The notes under the pieces were generated by a model, which saw only the letters and a list, made by a program, of their open reading frames with translations, was not told the origin of the DNA and made no database searches. This document shows positions 33,960-45,521 of a stretch of 64,000 bases of DNA, piece after piece (position 1 is the first letter of the stretch; every line of letters begins with the position of its first letter). This DNA comes from Excoecaria cochinchinensis (Eukaryota; Streptophyta; Magnoliopsida; Malpighiales; Euphorbiaceae), in assembly GCA_947683425.1 (NCBI GenBank), contig CANTUQ010000031.1, positions 9,174,501 to 9,238,500 on the forward strand, read 5' to 3'. The position numbers and the translations under genes were made by a program.

Positions 33960-34493
33960 TGGAGTTAGTCGTGTCGCCAGGGACAATTCGCAGCAGTCTG
34001 GCCAACAAGTCCGTAGTAGTAGTTATTGTTTAGAGGTTTTAGACAATTGTTGTAATGTAATTCTCTATCAATGTTGTATTAAGTGATTGGTATGTAATAA
34101 GATGTTAATGAAGAGTGTAATGCCATTTATATGAATGTCTTGTCTATTATGCGAATGTTTGTGTATTAGAAAAAAAAATTATTTAGCTATGCTTATATAT
34201 TGTTCCCTGCTTGTTTTCGCCTGTAGCACTCCTCACTCAGCGTCGTATACTATCAATGTTATCATACAATATGCTACATGTGGGTAAGGGGTGTTACACC
34301 GGGTCCCGACACAGCCCAGATTAGGGTTACCGAATGATGAAATTAGATGCCTGTTTACAGGCAAAAAAGTTGGGAGTGATGGTTTTCTTGTCAAAATTTG
34401 TTTTATAAAAATAAAAAATTTAAAATAAAAAGAGGTTGAAAATTATAGTATTCTAGTTAAGATTGATTTTTTTTTATAAAAAAAAATCAGATG

Positions 34494-34580
34494 TTTTCGG
34501 CCTTCGGCGCTCGAGGGCAGGCCTCCTTCGCGCGCCAGGCGAGCACCGGCGCTAGGGCAAGCGTCCCCCCTTTTGCCTAC
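34494..34580. other. GC-rich island in the gypsy 3' LTR
   Basis: A CpG-rich stretch with GGCGCTCGAGGGC, GCGCGCC and CCGGCGCTAGGGC motifs in very AT-rich LTR sequence. It takes the position of the palindrome cluster at 6540-6740 in the other LTR but has a different sequence. Confidence 0.6.
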
Positions 34581-35232
34581 CCAATATTTTTTTTTCTCAT
34601 TTTTTTGTGGAATTTAATTTTAAAATGCTTTTTATTTGGACTTTTAAAATTTTTTCAGTTTTTTTTTTTTATGTTTTAATGAGAATTAAATTGATTTAAT
34701 TACTTCCAAAAATATTATTTTTTGGGATATAAAAGATTTTTTGGAGAGAGAAATAGGGGAATTTTTTTTGAGGCAAAAAAATTTCTTCTTTTCTTCTTCT
34801 TCTTCAAGAGAATTCTTCTAAGATTCCAAATGAATTCTTCTTAATAAAGATAATTCTTGAGAAAATTTTTTTTTTTTGTTCTAGAGAACTTTCTTCATTT
34901 TTTAATAATTTTTTTTAGACAAAGAAAATAATTTATTATTCTTGAGATCCAAATTTTCTTCTATATTTTTTTATTTTTCTAATCTTATTTTTGCAAATCA
35001 AGATAAGTAAATCAATCATTTTTCTTCATTCATCAAATCCAATTCTGAGTGTAAGTATTTTGGTTTCAATTTTGTATTTTATTTCTTATTATTATTTTTT
35101 ATTTATAATCAATTAATCATCATGTAGGTTTTTAGATCTATTATTTATTTTTTTATTTTATGTGATTTTAGTAATAGATTTAACATTTTTTAACATATTT
35201 TTTTTTCTTTTTTATTTACTTGATTGTTCATC

Positions 35233-35341
<109 letters not shown>

Positions 35342-35841
35342 ACTATTTATGCTTTTATATGTATTGAGTTATTAATATGTTAATTTATTTATTTTATTGT
35401 GTCATTTAATTTATTTGTCACTCAATAAATTTTATTTCATTCATTTTAATCCATTTTTATTATTTTATGTGTTTAATTGATTTTTTTTTATCTAATTACT
35501 AGCATCAACTTTGTAACACCCCCGACACCCCCGTTGGAAGGATGCCGGGTGCGCTACCGACACTCACTCACGACACGGCAAACATACATGCATAACAATA
35601 CATACGTGCACTAAGCGGAAGCATTCACTAATAATAATAATAGAAAATCATGTATCATATATAATCAAAATATAGTTATATACAATATCTAAAAGATTAC
35701 ATCTTAAATCCTTTACAAAATTACATATGCCACTATACGAAAATAATACATATACAAAAAGAATTACAAGAGGAGACAAAATAAATAACTCTACTCTTAG
35801 TGGCCAACCCTGCAAGTGCGCAACGAAACGGACAAAACCTG

Positions 35842-35890
35842 CCACCTACAGGGAAAAAGAACCCGTGCTAAGCGATAATGCTTAGTGGGG
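35842..35890 (-). promoter_or_regulatory. Double-hairpin cassette of LTR F
   Basis: On the minus strand: CCCCA, CTAAGCATTATCGCTTAG (6-bp stem plus one A-C mismatch), then CACGGG...CCCTGT (weakened stem) and AGG. It lies 330 bp from the LTR 3' end. Confidence 0.7.
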
Positions 35891-36039
35891 AGGAACAAGA
35901 ATAACAGAACGCTATACAATAATATCATGCAAATACTCATAAATTAAGCATTACACTGAATTCACTAAGTATCGGAGAATAGAGATATACAAATCACTTC
36001 ACTATATGAAAAGCCAAACACTTCAAACAATAGCCTGAA

Positions 36040-36248
36040 TTTCAGAGGTCATGGATACGGGAACACTACATGGGAGATCGAAGCCTCGAAATACTTTTTA
36101 TAGCCGAAGGTAGCACGGGAGACCGAAGTCTCAAAACGCTTTCACTAAGACCTTAACAGAGGTCAATTGTAAATACTTGACCCATAACGGGGTCAACACG
36201 GGCAGCTGCACTCACTAACCCTTCTTAAGCATGCTTAATTATCCACTA
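36040..36248 (-). promoter_or_regulatory. TATA palindrome and hairpin array of LTR F
   Basis: On the minus strand GTGGATAATTAAGCATGC, GCAGCTGC downstream, then GACCCCGTTATGGGTC, GACCTCTGTTAAGGTC and GAGACTTCGGTCTC, ending CCCGTATCC. The array uses different stems from LTR B but the same order. Confidence 0.62.
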
Positions 36249-36464
36249 CCTTGACGCTTCAGGCTTAAATACTCACTCACAAATACACTACTGTAAATTA
36301 TTCAAAGACACAAATCAAAACACTATCGTTATTAATATTCACTAACAACACTAGGACAATATATCACCAAGTCGCAAGCAAAACCGTACACCATGCAATA
36401 GTGAGAAACCGTGCAAAGTGGGGCAAAAGAATCACTTCGAAAAATAGGGCAGGTAGGAAGGGCC

Positions 36465-36785
36465 TCTGTCGCGATCGCGACGTGCATCGCGCTTACGATA
36501 GAGAGCAGGGTACCCCATCGCGTGCTCTCGACGAAGCACGCTCGGCAAACGCTTGCAATACCGAGCTCTGTCGCGCTCGCGATAAATGTTGCGCCCGCGA
36601 CAGAGACCGGACATTCCCCCTACGTAATCGCGCTCGCAGGCGCGCTCGCGCTGGGGCTAGGGCTCATCACAGCTCGGCCTACCGAGCTCTCTGTCGTGAT
36701 CGCGACAGAAAACTCGACAGCAAGACAAAGGCCATTTCGTACTTTGTAGCGCTTATGACAGACGTCGCGTTTGCGACAGAGCCCA
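36465..36785. repeat. CpG-rich dyad array in LTR F
   Basis: Units such as TCTGTCGCGATCGCGACG, CTGTCGCGCTCGCGATA, GCGCCCGCGACAGAG and CTGTCGTGATCGCGACAGA recur. Same family of dyads as in LTRs D, E and I. Confidence 0.85.
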
Positions 36786-38768
36786 GAATTGCCCAGAATC
36801 TGCACTTCCAGCACTTCTTCCCAACTCAACCAAACCCCAAACCACCAAATCGTGCACTAACACTTATCTCATCACTCCCAAGCATACCAATGCATGCTTA
36901 ACATCAATATACACTCAAATCACACAAATTTGCACAAGAATTTACAATTGAATCATTAAGACAAATAAAGCAATTTTACCACCAAACTCACATGCAAATC
37001 ACTACAACTTAATCATGCTAAACCAACACTTTTACTCAAACCAATACACGCATTTAGACATACTATAACACTCAAGATCATCAGAAAATTAAGGCATAAC
37101 ACACAACAATCCAAGATGAGAACAAGGCAAAAACACTCCCAAACCTCAAAGTGAAGCTTCAATCCATAACTCTTTAAGACACCACTTTCTCCTTTCCCTT
37201 GCTCTTTCTTCTATCTTCCGATTCTTGCACAAAAGTCCAGCCAAAACTCACTTTAAGTCAAGCCATTCAATCACTCATCAAAACCATAAATTTAAAGAAT
37301 AAGAAGGAGATGAAGAAACCCAACTCAAACCCAAGCACCTACCTTTCAAAACCCAGCTCAAATCTTCAGAAATTCCACTCAAACCTTGAAGTACCAACTC
37401 AAGCCAAGATGCAAAGCATTCAAAATGAGAAAGAAGGGAAGAGGGGAACGGGAAAGAGGCAAAGAAAAGGAAGAACTTAGCTTCCATGGGAAGCTTCTCC
37501 TTTTTCTGCCCTCCCTTCCCTCTCTCTTCCTTTTTCATTTAATGCTCACTTACCAAGATACATGGCATGCTCTTAATGAACCAAACATTACCATCTTTGA
37601 CTTACTTGATCCAAGACACCATACACAACACCCACATGATAATCTCCTAATAAAACCCTTAAATCCTTGGTACAATACTCATAATCCATTAGATAAATCC
37701 CTTCTTAACATAACATTTAATCTAATTTTGGAATTAAATCCTTATAATCCAAATTTTCTCATGCTCAAATTACTGAAATGCTCTTAATTTTCTGACTTAA
37801 CTCACGAATTCCGACTAGGCCCTTTTTGGGTTGTCACAAACTTTATTTGTGTTTTTTGTTATTTCAATACTTATTCTTTTGTGAGCATTCTCAATGGCAA
37901 ATGTGAGTCCATGGAGATTTGGAGACACCTTTTGGTTGGATTTATCATTTTTATTATTTTTTTCATTATTTTGCTTTTATTCATTTTTATTATGTAATTT
38001 GTAATAAATTTAGTTCATTTTATGCACATTAAAAATAAAATCACAAAAAATATTTTATTAATAAAATTGGGATTTTTTCTAATAAAATGGGATCAATGTT
38101 CTAATTTTTAACCAATAAAATGTCATTTTTAAAAGAAAAGTTAATTTTCTCAAAATGGTATCACTCATGCCGATTCTTCTTAAAAATAACTTTTCAATTT
38201 TTTAGTGAGTATGAGGAAACCAATGTTTCTATTTTAAATAATACCTCACTTTGTGAGTGAATTTTATTTATGTTGTTTTATTTTTATTTTGGGGGATTGT
38301 ATTTTTGTCCCAGATTTTAGTTCCTTTATATTTTGGGAGATTGTATTTTTATCCCAAATTTTATCTTTTATTTTATTTTATTTTGTAATTTACTTTATTA
38401 TTTTATCTCTTTTTCGATGCTTCATATGCGCATTAATTTTAATGCGTGACGTGTGAGAGAGAGATGGAAATTTAATATCAAAAACCCATTTATAATTAAC
38501 CAAGGCATTAATAAGAGTAAAGTTTCGAATCTTTCTAGGGTTTAGACCCAAAAGTTAGACAAACTTTCTCAATTTCTTGTAAATTGGGTGGCGACTCCAA
38601 AATACCTCAAAGGTGCCTATAGGTTTCATGGGATTAGATGAACTTCCCTAATGTTCTATTGGGAAGGGATTCCAAAATATCTCATGTTACCTAAAATCTA
38701 AAGAGGCAAACCTTCTCGGGTCCTAAAAGTGGGCCTCCTAGAAACGATCGAGTTCTGCGCGCGTCATA

Positions 38769-39135
38769 ATCACTATGCTGATTGGATTTGGCAATGCCAC
38801 TGTTTTAGTGAGTGGATTGGTAGGATTCTCTGTAAGATTAGAACTAGAGCAAAATGGCACACAAGAACAAGGAAAATGCCCAAAGGGAGAAGAAATACTC
38901 GTCGGGTCAAATTTGTTCTAGGGGGAAGCTTCTGAGGGAGAGGAAAATTGAGAAATATCCCAGACTTTAACCTAAAACTCCCCTATAAAGTGGTAGATTT
39001 CTCTGATGGGCTAAAGTACAACCACAAAAAGATAGCAGAGAAAGTATATGAGAATCATTCACTTCCAGGAGCCAAAGGTCATGGACAGTTAGAATGAAGT
39101 AATCCTAGATGATTCAAGTGAATCAACGTCATGAA
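38769..39135. other. Unassigned sequence between gypsy LTR and element H
   Basis: No protein similarity or repeat is recognised. It should be the old flank of the gypsy element. It rejoins 46460 when H is removed. Confidence 0.4.
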
Positions 39136-41189
39136 TGTAATGGCCCGAATGCTAGCTTAGTGGTATTCAATGAATTTTATAGAGTCTGTAATGTGATTCC
39201 GGTATAAAGTGATGGCTTGTGTATCTTTTACTATAGTAGAGTTAAAAAGTTAAGTGTGTTTGAGGTATAGCAATCCCGAGATAGGTGACCTCGGGGTAGC
39301 CATATAGCTAAAATTGACAGCAGTTGTAGAGAAATTTTTATTGGTAATATTAATCTGTGGACTGTCAGGAGTCTGGTGGTAAAATTTGGAGTGAAAATGA
39401 GGTTATTTGAGTCTCCGAAAGTTAAGCTGAAAATTGCCTCTAGTTCGGTTCAATTGAACCAGGATTTAAACAAACTTTGACTTAATTTTTAAAAATAGTA
39501 AATGACCTTAAAATGGTTTAATGTGGGAAGTGTAAAGGCTTATAATAGTTTTTAGGAATTTTTGACAGCAATAGTTTTGTAAATTACGGCAGAACCGAAT
39601 AGTGTTGAATCGGACCGATTTAAGTGAACCGGGCCCCAAATGAACTCCGATTGAGCTAAAATTTTACCGAGGGGCTATCTTTTATATTCTAAGAATGATG
39701 GAATTAATTGGGAGTTGAAATAAGTTGAGGAACTTATATATACCATTAAACTGTGGAATTTGGCCTAAAAATCAAAATTTTGGTTCAAACCGATTGGACC
39801 ACTTTGGTTCAAATTTAGCTTATATAAACCCATCAAGACTAGATTTCTCTAGAGAAATCCCTAGAGAAATCGTCCTTCCCCTCCACCTCCTTTGGCCGAA
39901 TTATTTTTTCATCTTATTCCTCCATTTTCTTCATTTCTCTTTTAATATCTCCTCACATCTAAGCCTCCTAAAAAAATTTAAACCTCTCTAAAATCTAGTG
40001 ATAGTGATTAGAGTCCTTTTGGAGTGCTAGAAGTGGAAAAAAATAAGTGGGAAAGTTTATATGTCAACTTGAGGTATGTAAAGTTGATATTTTTAAATTG
40101 GTTTAAAGGATCAAAGAGGTATTTTAGGATGTCTAGAGTATGTTTATGAAATTTTATTGCATAAAGGAATAAAATTTATGGTGATTTCTTTGATGTCTAT
40201 ACTCGGCCACTATTAGAGCATAAGGAAAGTAATGGTGTTTTAAGGAACAATGGCTATGGAAGGATTCTATGGAAGGATGATTAAGATGTGGAGAACAAGA
40301 AAATGAGGTTAGTGGATACAATATCCTCCTTTTTCCATGCTAAAAGTATGATTTTTGGTTATGTTTGAATATAAAGTATGTGAAATATGCATGTTTAATT
40401 GAATCAAACCATATAGTCATGTTTAAGAAGGTTAAAAATGAGATTTTTAATGATTAAAATAAAAAGATAAAACTTTGATAATGTAGGGTTAGTTAGGCTG
40501 AATGGTATGTCCATGGTATATCATGATGTTTATTGTATTTTAATGATGAATAAGGGATGTTTGGCATGAGATCTAATTAATTGAATGGATAAAGAAAAGA
40601 AAAATGAACATAATGAATGATGAATGATTAGGCCGAATAGTATACATAGTGAAAAATGTGATTTTGATGTGTTTTGATGTGATTTAATGGTATATTTGAA
40701 GTTTATAACATGTAATCTAACTAATAGAGACATAAATAGAGTAGAAAATAATCATGGTCGAATTTGTGTGGTGAGGCCGAATGGTAATTATGTTTTAAAT
40801 GATATGTAATTTGATTATTTATAAAGAATAATGACATAAAATGAATAAAGAATGAAAAGTAAGTGTGTGTGAATTTACTTGTAATAAGTGAAATATAATT
40901 GTGTATATTAAAGTGTGATATTGCATTATGTTTATAATGTAACTGATAGAATATGTGCATTTAAGTGAACTTATGGTATGAATGAGGTTTATATTGAATA
41001 TTGAGTGAATTGGAATGGAACTAATGGAAAAAGAATGAACCGAAAGTGAAACTGTACCGTACTAATTAATATTGTAGATTTGTTCCATATTGTATCGTAA
41101 GTGAAAAGTGTATTGAATAATGATTAGAGTAATTGCCCTTAGTGATCTGGTAGTGAATCTAGTTCAGGATATAGATAGCTAGCCATAGA

Positions 41190-41460
41190 GACGTCAGTGT
41201 ATGCCGCAGTAGCGAGTCATGATGACTTGCAATTGTAGACCAATGATGGTCTACTTATAAGTGTTATAGTGTTAAAGTGTTAAAGTGTAAGTGTATTGTC
41301 GTCGAAGTGTAATTTGGCCCCCTAGTGGTCACTCCAACAGTGTAGTGTAAAGTGTAAGTGTAGTGTCATTGGAGTGTAATTTGACCCCTTAGTGGTCACT
41401 CTGACACTAGCGAAGTGTAATTTGGCCCCCTAGTGGCCATTTCGGTAGGTTAGGGCTATA
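41190..41460 (+). repeat. Hairpin-rich zone of LTR H
   Basis: It follows GATATAGATAGCTAGCC (a diverged GGATAGATAGGCATGCC). Inverted repeats include GTAGACCAATGATGGTCTAC and GGCCCCCTAGTGGTC (also as a repeated AATTTGGCCCCCTAGTGG block). It occupies the same position as the arrays of LTRs A-F and I. Confidence 0.55.
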
Positions 41461-41576
41461 GAGCCTAGTCCTACATATCCAGTCTAGTGATTCCTACTGG
41501 ATGGTAATATGGGCAAAATTTAAAAAAATGATGAAAATGAGATTGTTTGAGAAATACAGTGAAAAAAGGGATAAAA

Positions 41577-41680
41577 ATAAGATAAAGATAAGATAAGATA
41601 AGATAAGATAAGATAAGAAAATGATAAGGATAAGATAAGATAAGATAAGGATAAGGATAAGGATAATGATAAGATATGAT
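41577..41680. repeat. (GATAA)n-type microsatellite
   Basis: Runs of GATAA and GGATAA units in LTR H; the minus-strand Tyr/Leu/Ser-rich frame there is its translation. Confidence 0.9.
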
Positions 41681-42730
41681 AAGATGATTAAAATAAAATT
41701 TGACTTGAAAATAGTACATTTAGAACTAAAACGTAATTTACCGTGAAATGATTGGTTAGTGGATTAATTGATAAATTATAAGTTAAGAAGTGAATAAATG
41801 TGAAAGTTTACTTGATTACTGGCATAATTGTAAATAAAGTGAAAAGTAGGGCAATATTGTAAATTGATATAAGTTTAGGGGTATTATGGTAAATATGTAT
41901 TTAAATTAATTAAAATAGTAATAATTGAGAAAATAAGTGAAAATGGGACTAAATTGAAAGAAATAGAAAGTTTAGGGGTAAAATGGTAATTTTGCACTTA
42001 ATAGTTAAAAATGGAGTAAATTAGGTGGAAAGTATAATTAAAATGATAATAGTGTAAAGAAATGAAAATGTAGGGACTAAATAGTAAATTGCCATGAATA
42101 AGGTAATTTAGGAACCAAAATATAATTTTGTAGTTTAGAAAATAATTAAGATGGAATATAAGTGTAAATAAAGGTATTTTGGTAATTAAGAAAAAATAAG
42201 AGACATAATCGTAATTATTGAAAAGGATGAGGACCTAATCGTAATTTTTAAGTTTGTAAGGTTAATTGAAGGACTAAAGTGTAAATAGTTAATAATTTGA
42301 TTATATGAATGAATAAGTGATTTAAATGATGAATTTAGTGTTTAATGGTAATTATTTGAATAGTATAAGTGTATAGCACGTGAAAAATGAATTAAATGAG
42401 AGAGTAAAAGTAAATAAGGGTATAATTGTAATTATGGGATAATTAAGGATAAAATCATAAATTGATAAAAATATAAGGACCTAATTGTAAAATTTACAGT
42501 ATAGACAACCATGATACTAATAAATGATATGGAAATGTTAAAGTATAGACACGGAAGTGACCCCAAAAGACATATCGATAAATGACTAAAGTAAAAGATC
42601 TAATAAGAAATCAAATGAAGACATATGCTAAGAAAAAGACTAAAAGATTAATGTTCATATAGTTAAATGAAAATATATGCTCGTGTGTGTATGCATGTAG
42701 TAATAATATGGAAAATTTAGGATATGTATC

Positions 42731-42782
42731 CACCACTGGGCATTTTAATGCTCAGCGCGTAGAGTGTTACTGCGCGCAGGTT
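42731..42782 (+). promoter_or_regulatory. Diverged double-hairpin cassette of LTR H
   Basis: CCACTGGGCATTTTAATGCTCAG (written here as CTGGGCAT, loop TTTA, ATGCTCAG: 8-bp stem with one wobble), then GCGCG...CGCGC (5-bp stem, loop containing GTGTTA), then AGGTT. The order, loops and AGGTT end match LTRs A-F although the stem sequences are unrelated. It ends 295 bp before the LTR terminus. Confidence 0.65.
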
Positions 42783-43085
42783 ATGATAGATTTTGATGTG
42801 GCCGAAGATATAGTGATGACCGAAAGAAGTATTCAACAGCAAGGATAGAAGGATTGGCATGGCATGTATACAACCGCAGTAGATGAAAGCAATGACGTAT
42901 GGTATAAGTATTTGAATTCTATGTTAGTGTACTGTTAAATTTATTATATGTATGTTTGTGATTGTTATTGTTGAAGAAAAAAAAATTCTACTGAATTTAT
43001 TGAGTGCATTACAGTGTGTTTCAGCGCAATGTTGTGGCATCCAGTATCTGTACTACTTACGGCTATAGTGTGTTACAATTTTTAT

Positions 43086-43094
43086 TGGTATCAG
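43086..43094 (+). other. Primer-binding site (initiator tRNA-Met type)
   Basis: TGGTATCAG follows the LTR terminus by 8 bp. TGGTATCAGAGC, complementary to the 3' end of initiator tRNA-Met, is the usual primer site of many plant LTR retrotransposons. It marks 43077 as the LTR end and H as a plus-strand retroelement. Confidence 0.8.
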
Positions 43095-44229
43095 CCTACA
43101 TAAACCCCTCAAGACCAGATTTTTCTAGAGAAATCCCGAGAGAAACCGCCCTTCCCCTCCACCTCATTTGGCCGAATTGATTTTTCATCTTATTCCTCCA
43201 TTTTCTTTGTAACACCCCGATTTGGATCCTAGTAGGATTTATAGTGTTATTGTGTAGAGAAGGGCATAAGTGTATTTGGACAAGTATGAATTTGGGTTAA
43301 TTAAGGGCTTAATTGAAAGAGAATTAAAGTTATAAGAGAAAGAATTTGTTTAGTGAGTAATTGGATATTGGCCAAGGGTTTAGTAGACATTTGTCAAGGA
43401 CTAAAGGAGATATTAGACAAGATATTTTAGAGTTGGCCAATGGGAGTTTGACACCTAGGCTTTGGTTGGTGGGAGCATTTAATGAGAAGAAGAAAAGAAA
43501 GAAAGGAAGAGAGAGAGAGGCGAAAGACAGAATTCTACACTTGTTTCCCATTTACGATCTCCTCTCCCTTTCCCATTCTTTTTCTTGTTCTTCTTCTCAT
43601 TTCCTGCTCCTTCCTCTTCTTCTTGAGTGGATTTTTGTAGGGCTTTGGGTTGGTTTTGAAGAGAAGAACTTGGTTTGTGGAGGTAAGTTGTGTAAGTGGT
43701 TTTCTTCTTCTCCTGTTCTTGTTTTGTTTGGGTTTGGATAAAGAGTGTATTTTGGCTTTGGTTTGTGCAAGAATTGAGGGTATAGAGAAAGAGCAAGGGC
43801 AAGGAGTAGATTGGAGCTTGATGAGAGAGTGATTCTAACTTTTTTGAGGTTTGGGAGTTTGTATGCTTCTATTTGAGTTTTGTCTTTGAACATGAATTTT
43901 TGGAAATTAAATGGTTAATATGTGTTATATGCATGTTTGAGTTGAGTATTGTTAAGCTTGTGTTTATTTCAGATGTGAATTGGTGCATGTTAGTTCAGAG
44001 ATGAAATTGTGTGATTTTGATTTAAGCAAAATTGCCGAGTTTGGGTTTTGTTGCCTTAAATGCTTATTTGTGTCTATTTAATCATGTATATTAGATTTGA
44101 TATGTTGATAAATGATTAGAGGCATGTTTAGAAAGCAATAGATGCTTGGATTGAAGTGTTATGCATGATAGTGTTATTATTGATTGAAGTTTGCATGAGT
44201 TGTAGTGGGGATTTTTGTCTCTAGTCTGG

Positions 44230-44455
44230 GAGCTCGTCTCTGTTGTGAGTGCGATCTTGGTCGTGAGTGCGATAGAGAGCTCGAGCTCCGGACTAGCGAG
44301 CGAGTGCAGAAGCCGAGCATGCTCTGTCACGAGCACGATAGAGAGTGATGGAAGCTGAGCTCCTACCGAGTTGCATTTTGTCGCGAGCGCGATAGAGGCC
44401 TTTTAGCCTTCTGTCGTGGGTGTGACTGGTGTTGCAGGCACGGCCCTTCCCTATT
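44230..44455. repeat. Decayed CpG dyad array in LTR I
   Basis: CTCTGTTGTGAGTGCGATC, CTCTGTCACGAGCACGATAGA and TTGTCGCGAGCGCGATAGA units. Many CGs of the E and F arrays appear here as TG or CA, as expected from methylated-CpG decay. Confidence 0.8.
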
Positions 44456-44654
44456 CTGCATATATGTATTTGTTTGAAATCCTTTGCATGGCTTCTCACT
44501 CTTAATTGGTATATGTTTTGATATATGAGTGTTGGTGCATTATTTGAAGTGTGTCTCTATTGAGTTATGCATTGATTGTTCGTATTCTCGATTAAGAGTA
44601 AAGTTTGAGTGTTATGAATAAAGTGTATACGTATAAGCCTGAATGGTCATATTA

Positions 44655-44820
44655 GTGGATAGATAAGCATGCTTATAAAGGGCTAGTAATTGCAGCTGCT
44701 AGTGTGACCCCGTTTGGGTCTAGTGTTTGATACTTGAGGGTATCCAAAGTTTTCAAAATGTTTTGAGGCTTCGGTCTCCAGTGTTTGATACTGTTCGCAG
44801 CATCCAGTGTACCCGTATCC
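44655..44820 (+). promoter_or_regulatory. TATA palindrome and hairpin array of LTR I
   Basis: GTGGATAGATAAGCATGC into TTATAAAGGG, GCAGCTGC about 15 bp on, then GACCCCGTTTGGGTC, GATACTTGAGGGTATC, GAGGCTTCGGTCTC and GATACTGTTCGCAGCATC, ending CCCGTATCC. Confidence 0.68.
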
Positions 44821-45436
44821 ACTTCTGATGTAGATTCAGGCCAGTGTTTCGTGTTTGTATGGTGATAAATGATATGATATGTGTATTCATTTTTGAATAA
44901 GTGCTATATGTACAGTTTTGCTTCTGCATATTAATCCTGATAATCACATGGATCTAGTGTATATGCATATGCTTTTGTACTTAGAAGGTATATGAGTGAT
45001 TAAAGTGTATATGGTTATTCGTGGGATGTAGTAAATTATTACTGCTTATGGAATATAGAAGTTCAATTACGATATGTTTATATGTACTATATCTATTGGA
45101 GATGTATAGATATGTTAAAGAAATGCTGCTATGTTATATGTATATTTGTATGAATAAAGGTAAAATATAATATTGTGATGCTCTTACTATATATTGATGT
45201 TTATTCTTGATGTGTTTTTATGTACGTGGATGTTTTGGAATGGTTAAGATAGATTATTGCATGATCGTTGGATAGTAGTGTAAAGTAAATGTTATGCATG
45301 TTAAGCATAGTAGAGTTATATGAATTGCTCAGTTGTGAATTAGAAGCTTAGGTTATCGGTATGCTCGTACTATAGTTGTTGTGAATAAATGTTATTATAT
45401 GATGATTATGTTTATTATTATTGTTCTCAATTTTTG

Positions 45437-45521
45437 CGACTCCATTAGAAGTCTCTAGCATGTGTTTCTCCCCACTAAGCATTATCGCTTAACACATGTA
45501 TTTTTTCGTATAAGTGGCAGG
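45437..45521 (+). promoter_or_regulatory. Decayed triple-hairpin cassette of LTR I
   Basis: GACTCCATTAGAAGTC, then CCCCA, CTAAGCATTATCGCTTAA and a weak CACATG...TCGTATAAG stem. It is at the conserved position, 342 bp before the LTR end, but with unpaired changes. Confidence 0.6.

Larger units (their letters stand above)
25008..34298 (+). mobile_element. LTR element D (solo LTR), carrying nested C and E
   Basis: It begins TGTAACACCCCG and ends GGGGTGTTACA, with a perfect duplication CCGGG at 25003-25007 and 34299-34303. Without C and E it is about 4.1 kb. Its own parts include dyads near 26398-26440 and 29945-30025, a TATA palindrome at 30352-30377, a hairpin array at 30385-30595 and a hairpin cassette at 33874-33959. 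The CT-rich tract at 25560-25640 yields only low-complexity frames. Confidence 0.9.
35512..37838 (-). mobile_element. LTR element F (solo LTR), 2327 bp
   Basis: The plus-strand ends are TGTAACACCCCCG and GGGTTGTCACA, with a perfect duplication AACTT at 35507-35511 and 37839-37843. Orientation is minus: hairpin cassette 35842-35890, hairpin array 36040-36235, TATA palindrome 36221-36248, dyad array 36465-36785. The 166- and 112-codon frames at 36401-36901 lie on the dyad array and are not genes. Confidence 0.93.
39136..43077 (+). mobile_element. Left LTR of H, 3942 bp
   Basis: TGTAATGGCC...GTGTTACA, followed by ATTTTTATTGGTATCAG. It contains palindromic words (GGTTCAATTGAACC near 39450, TTTCTCTAGAGAAA near 39845), a hairpin-rich zone at 41190-41460, a GATAA-type microsatellite and the hairpin cassette at 42731-42782. 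40500-42700 is AT-rich with no credible gene. Confidence 0.8.

Noticed and set aside
36401..36901. 166-codon Arg/Asp-rich frame resembling an RS/RD-repeat protein
   Set aside because: It lies exactly on the CpG dyad array of LTR F; similar frames appear on both strands and over the E array, so the repeat explains it.
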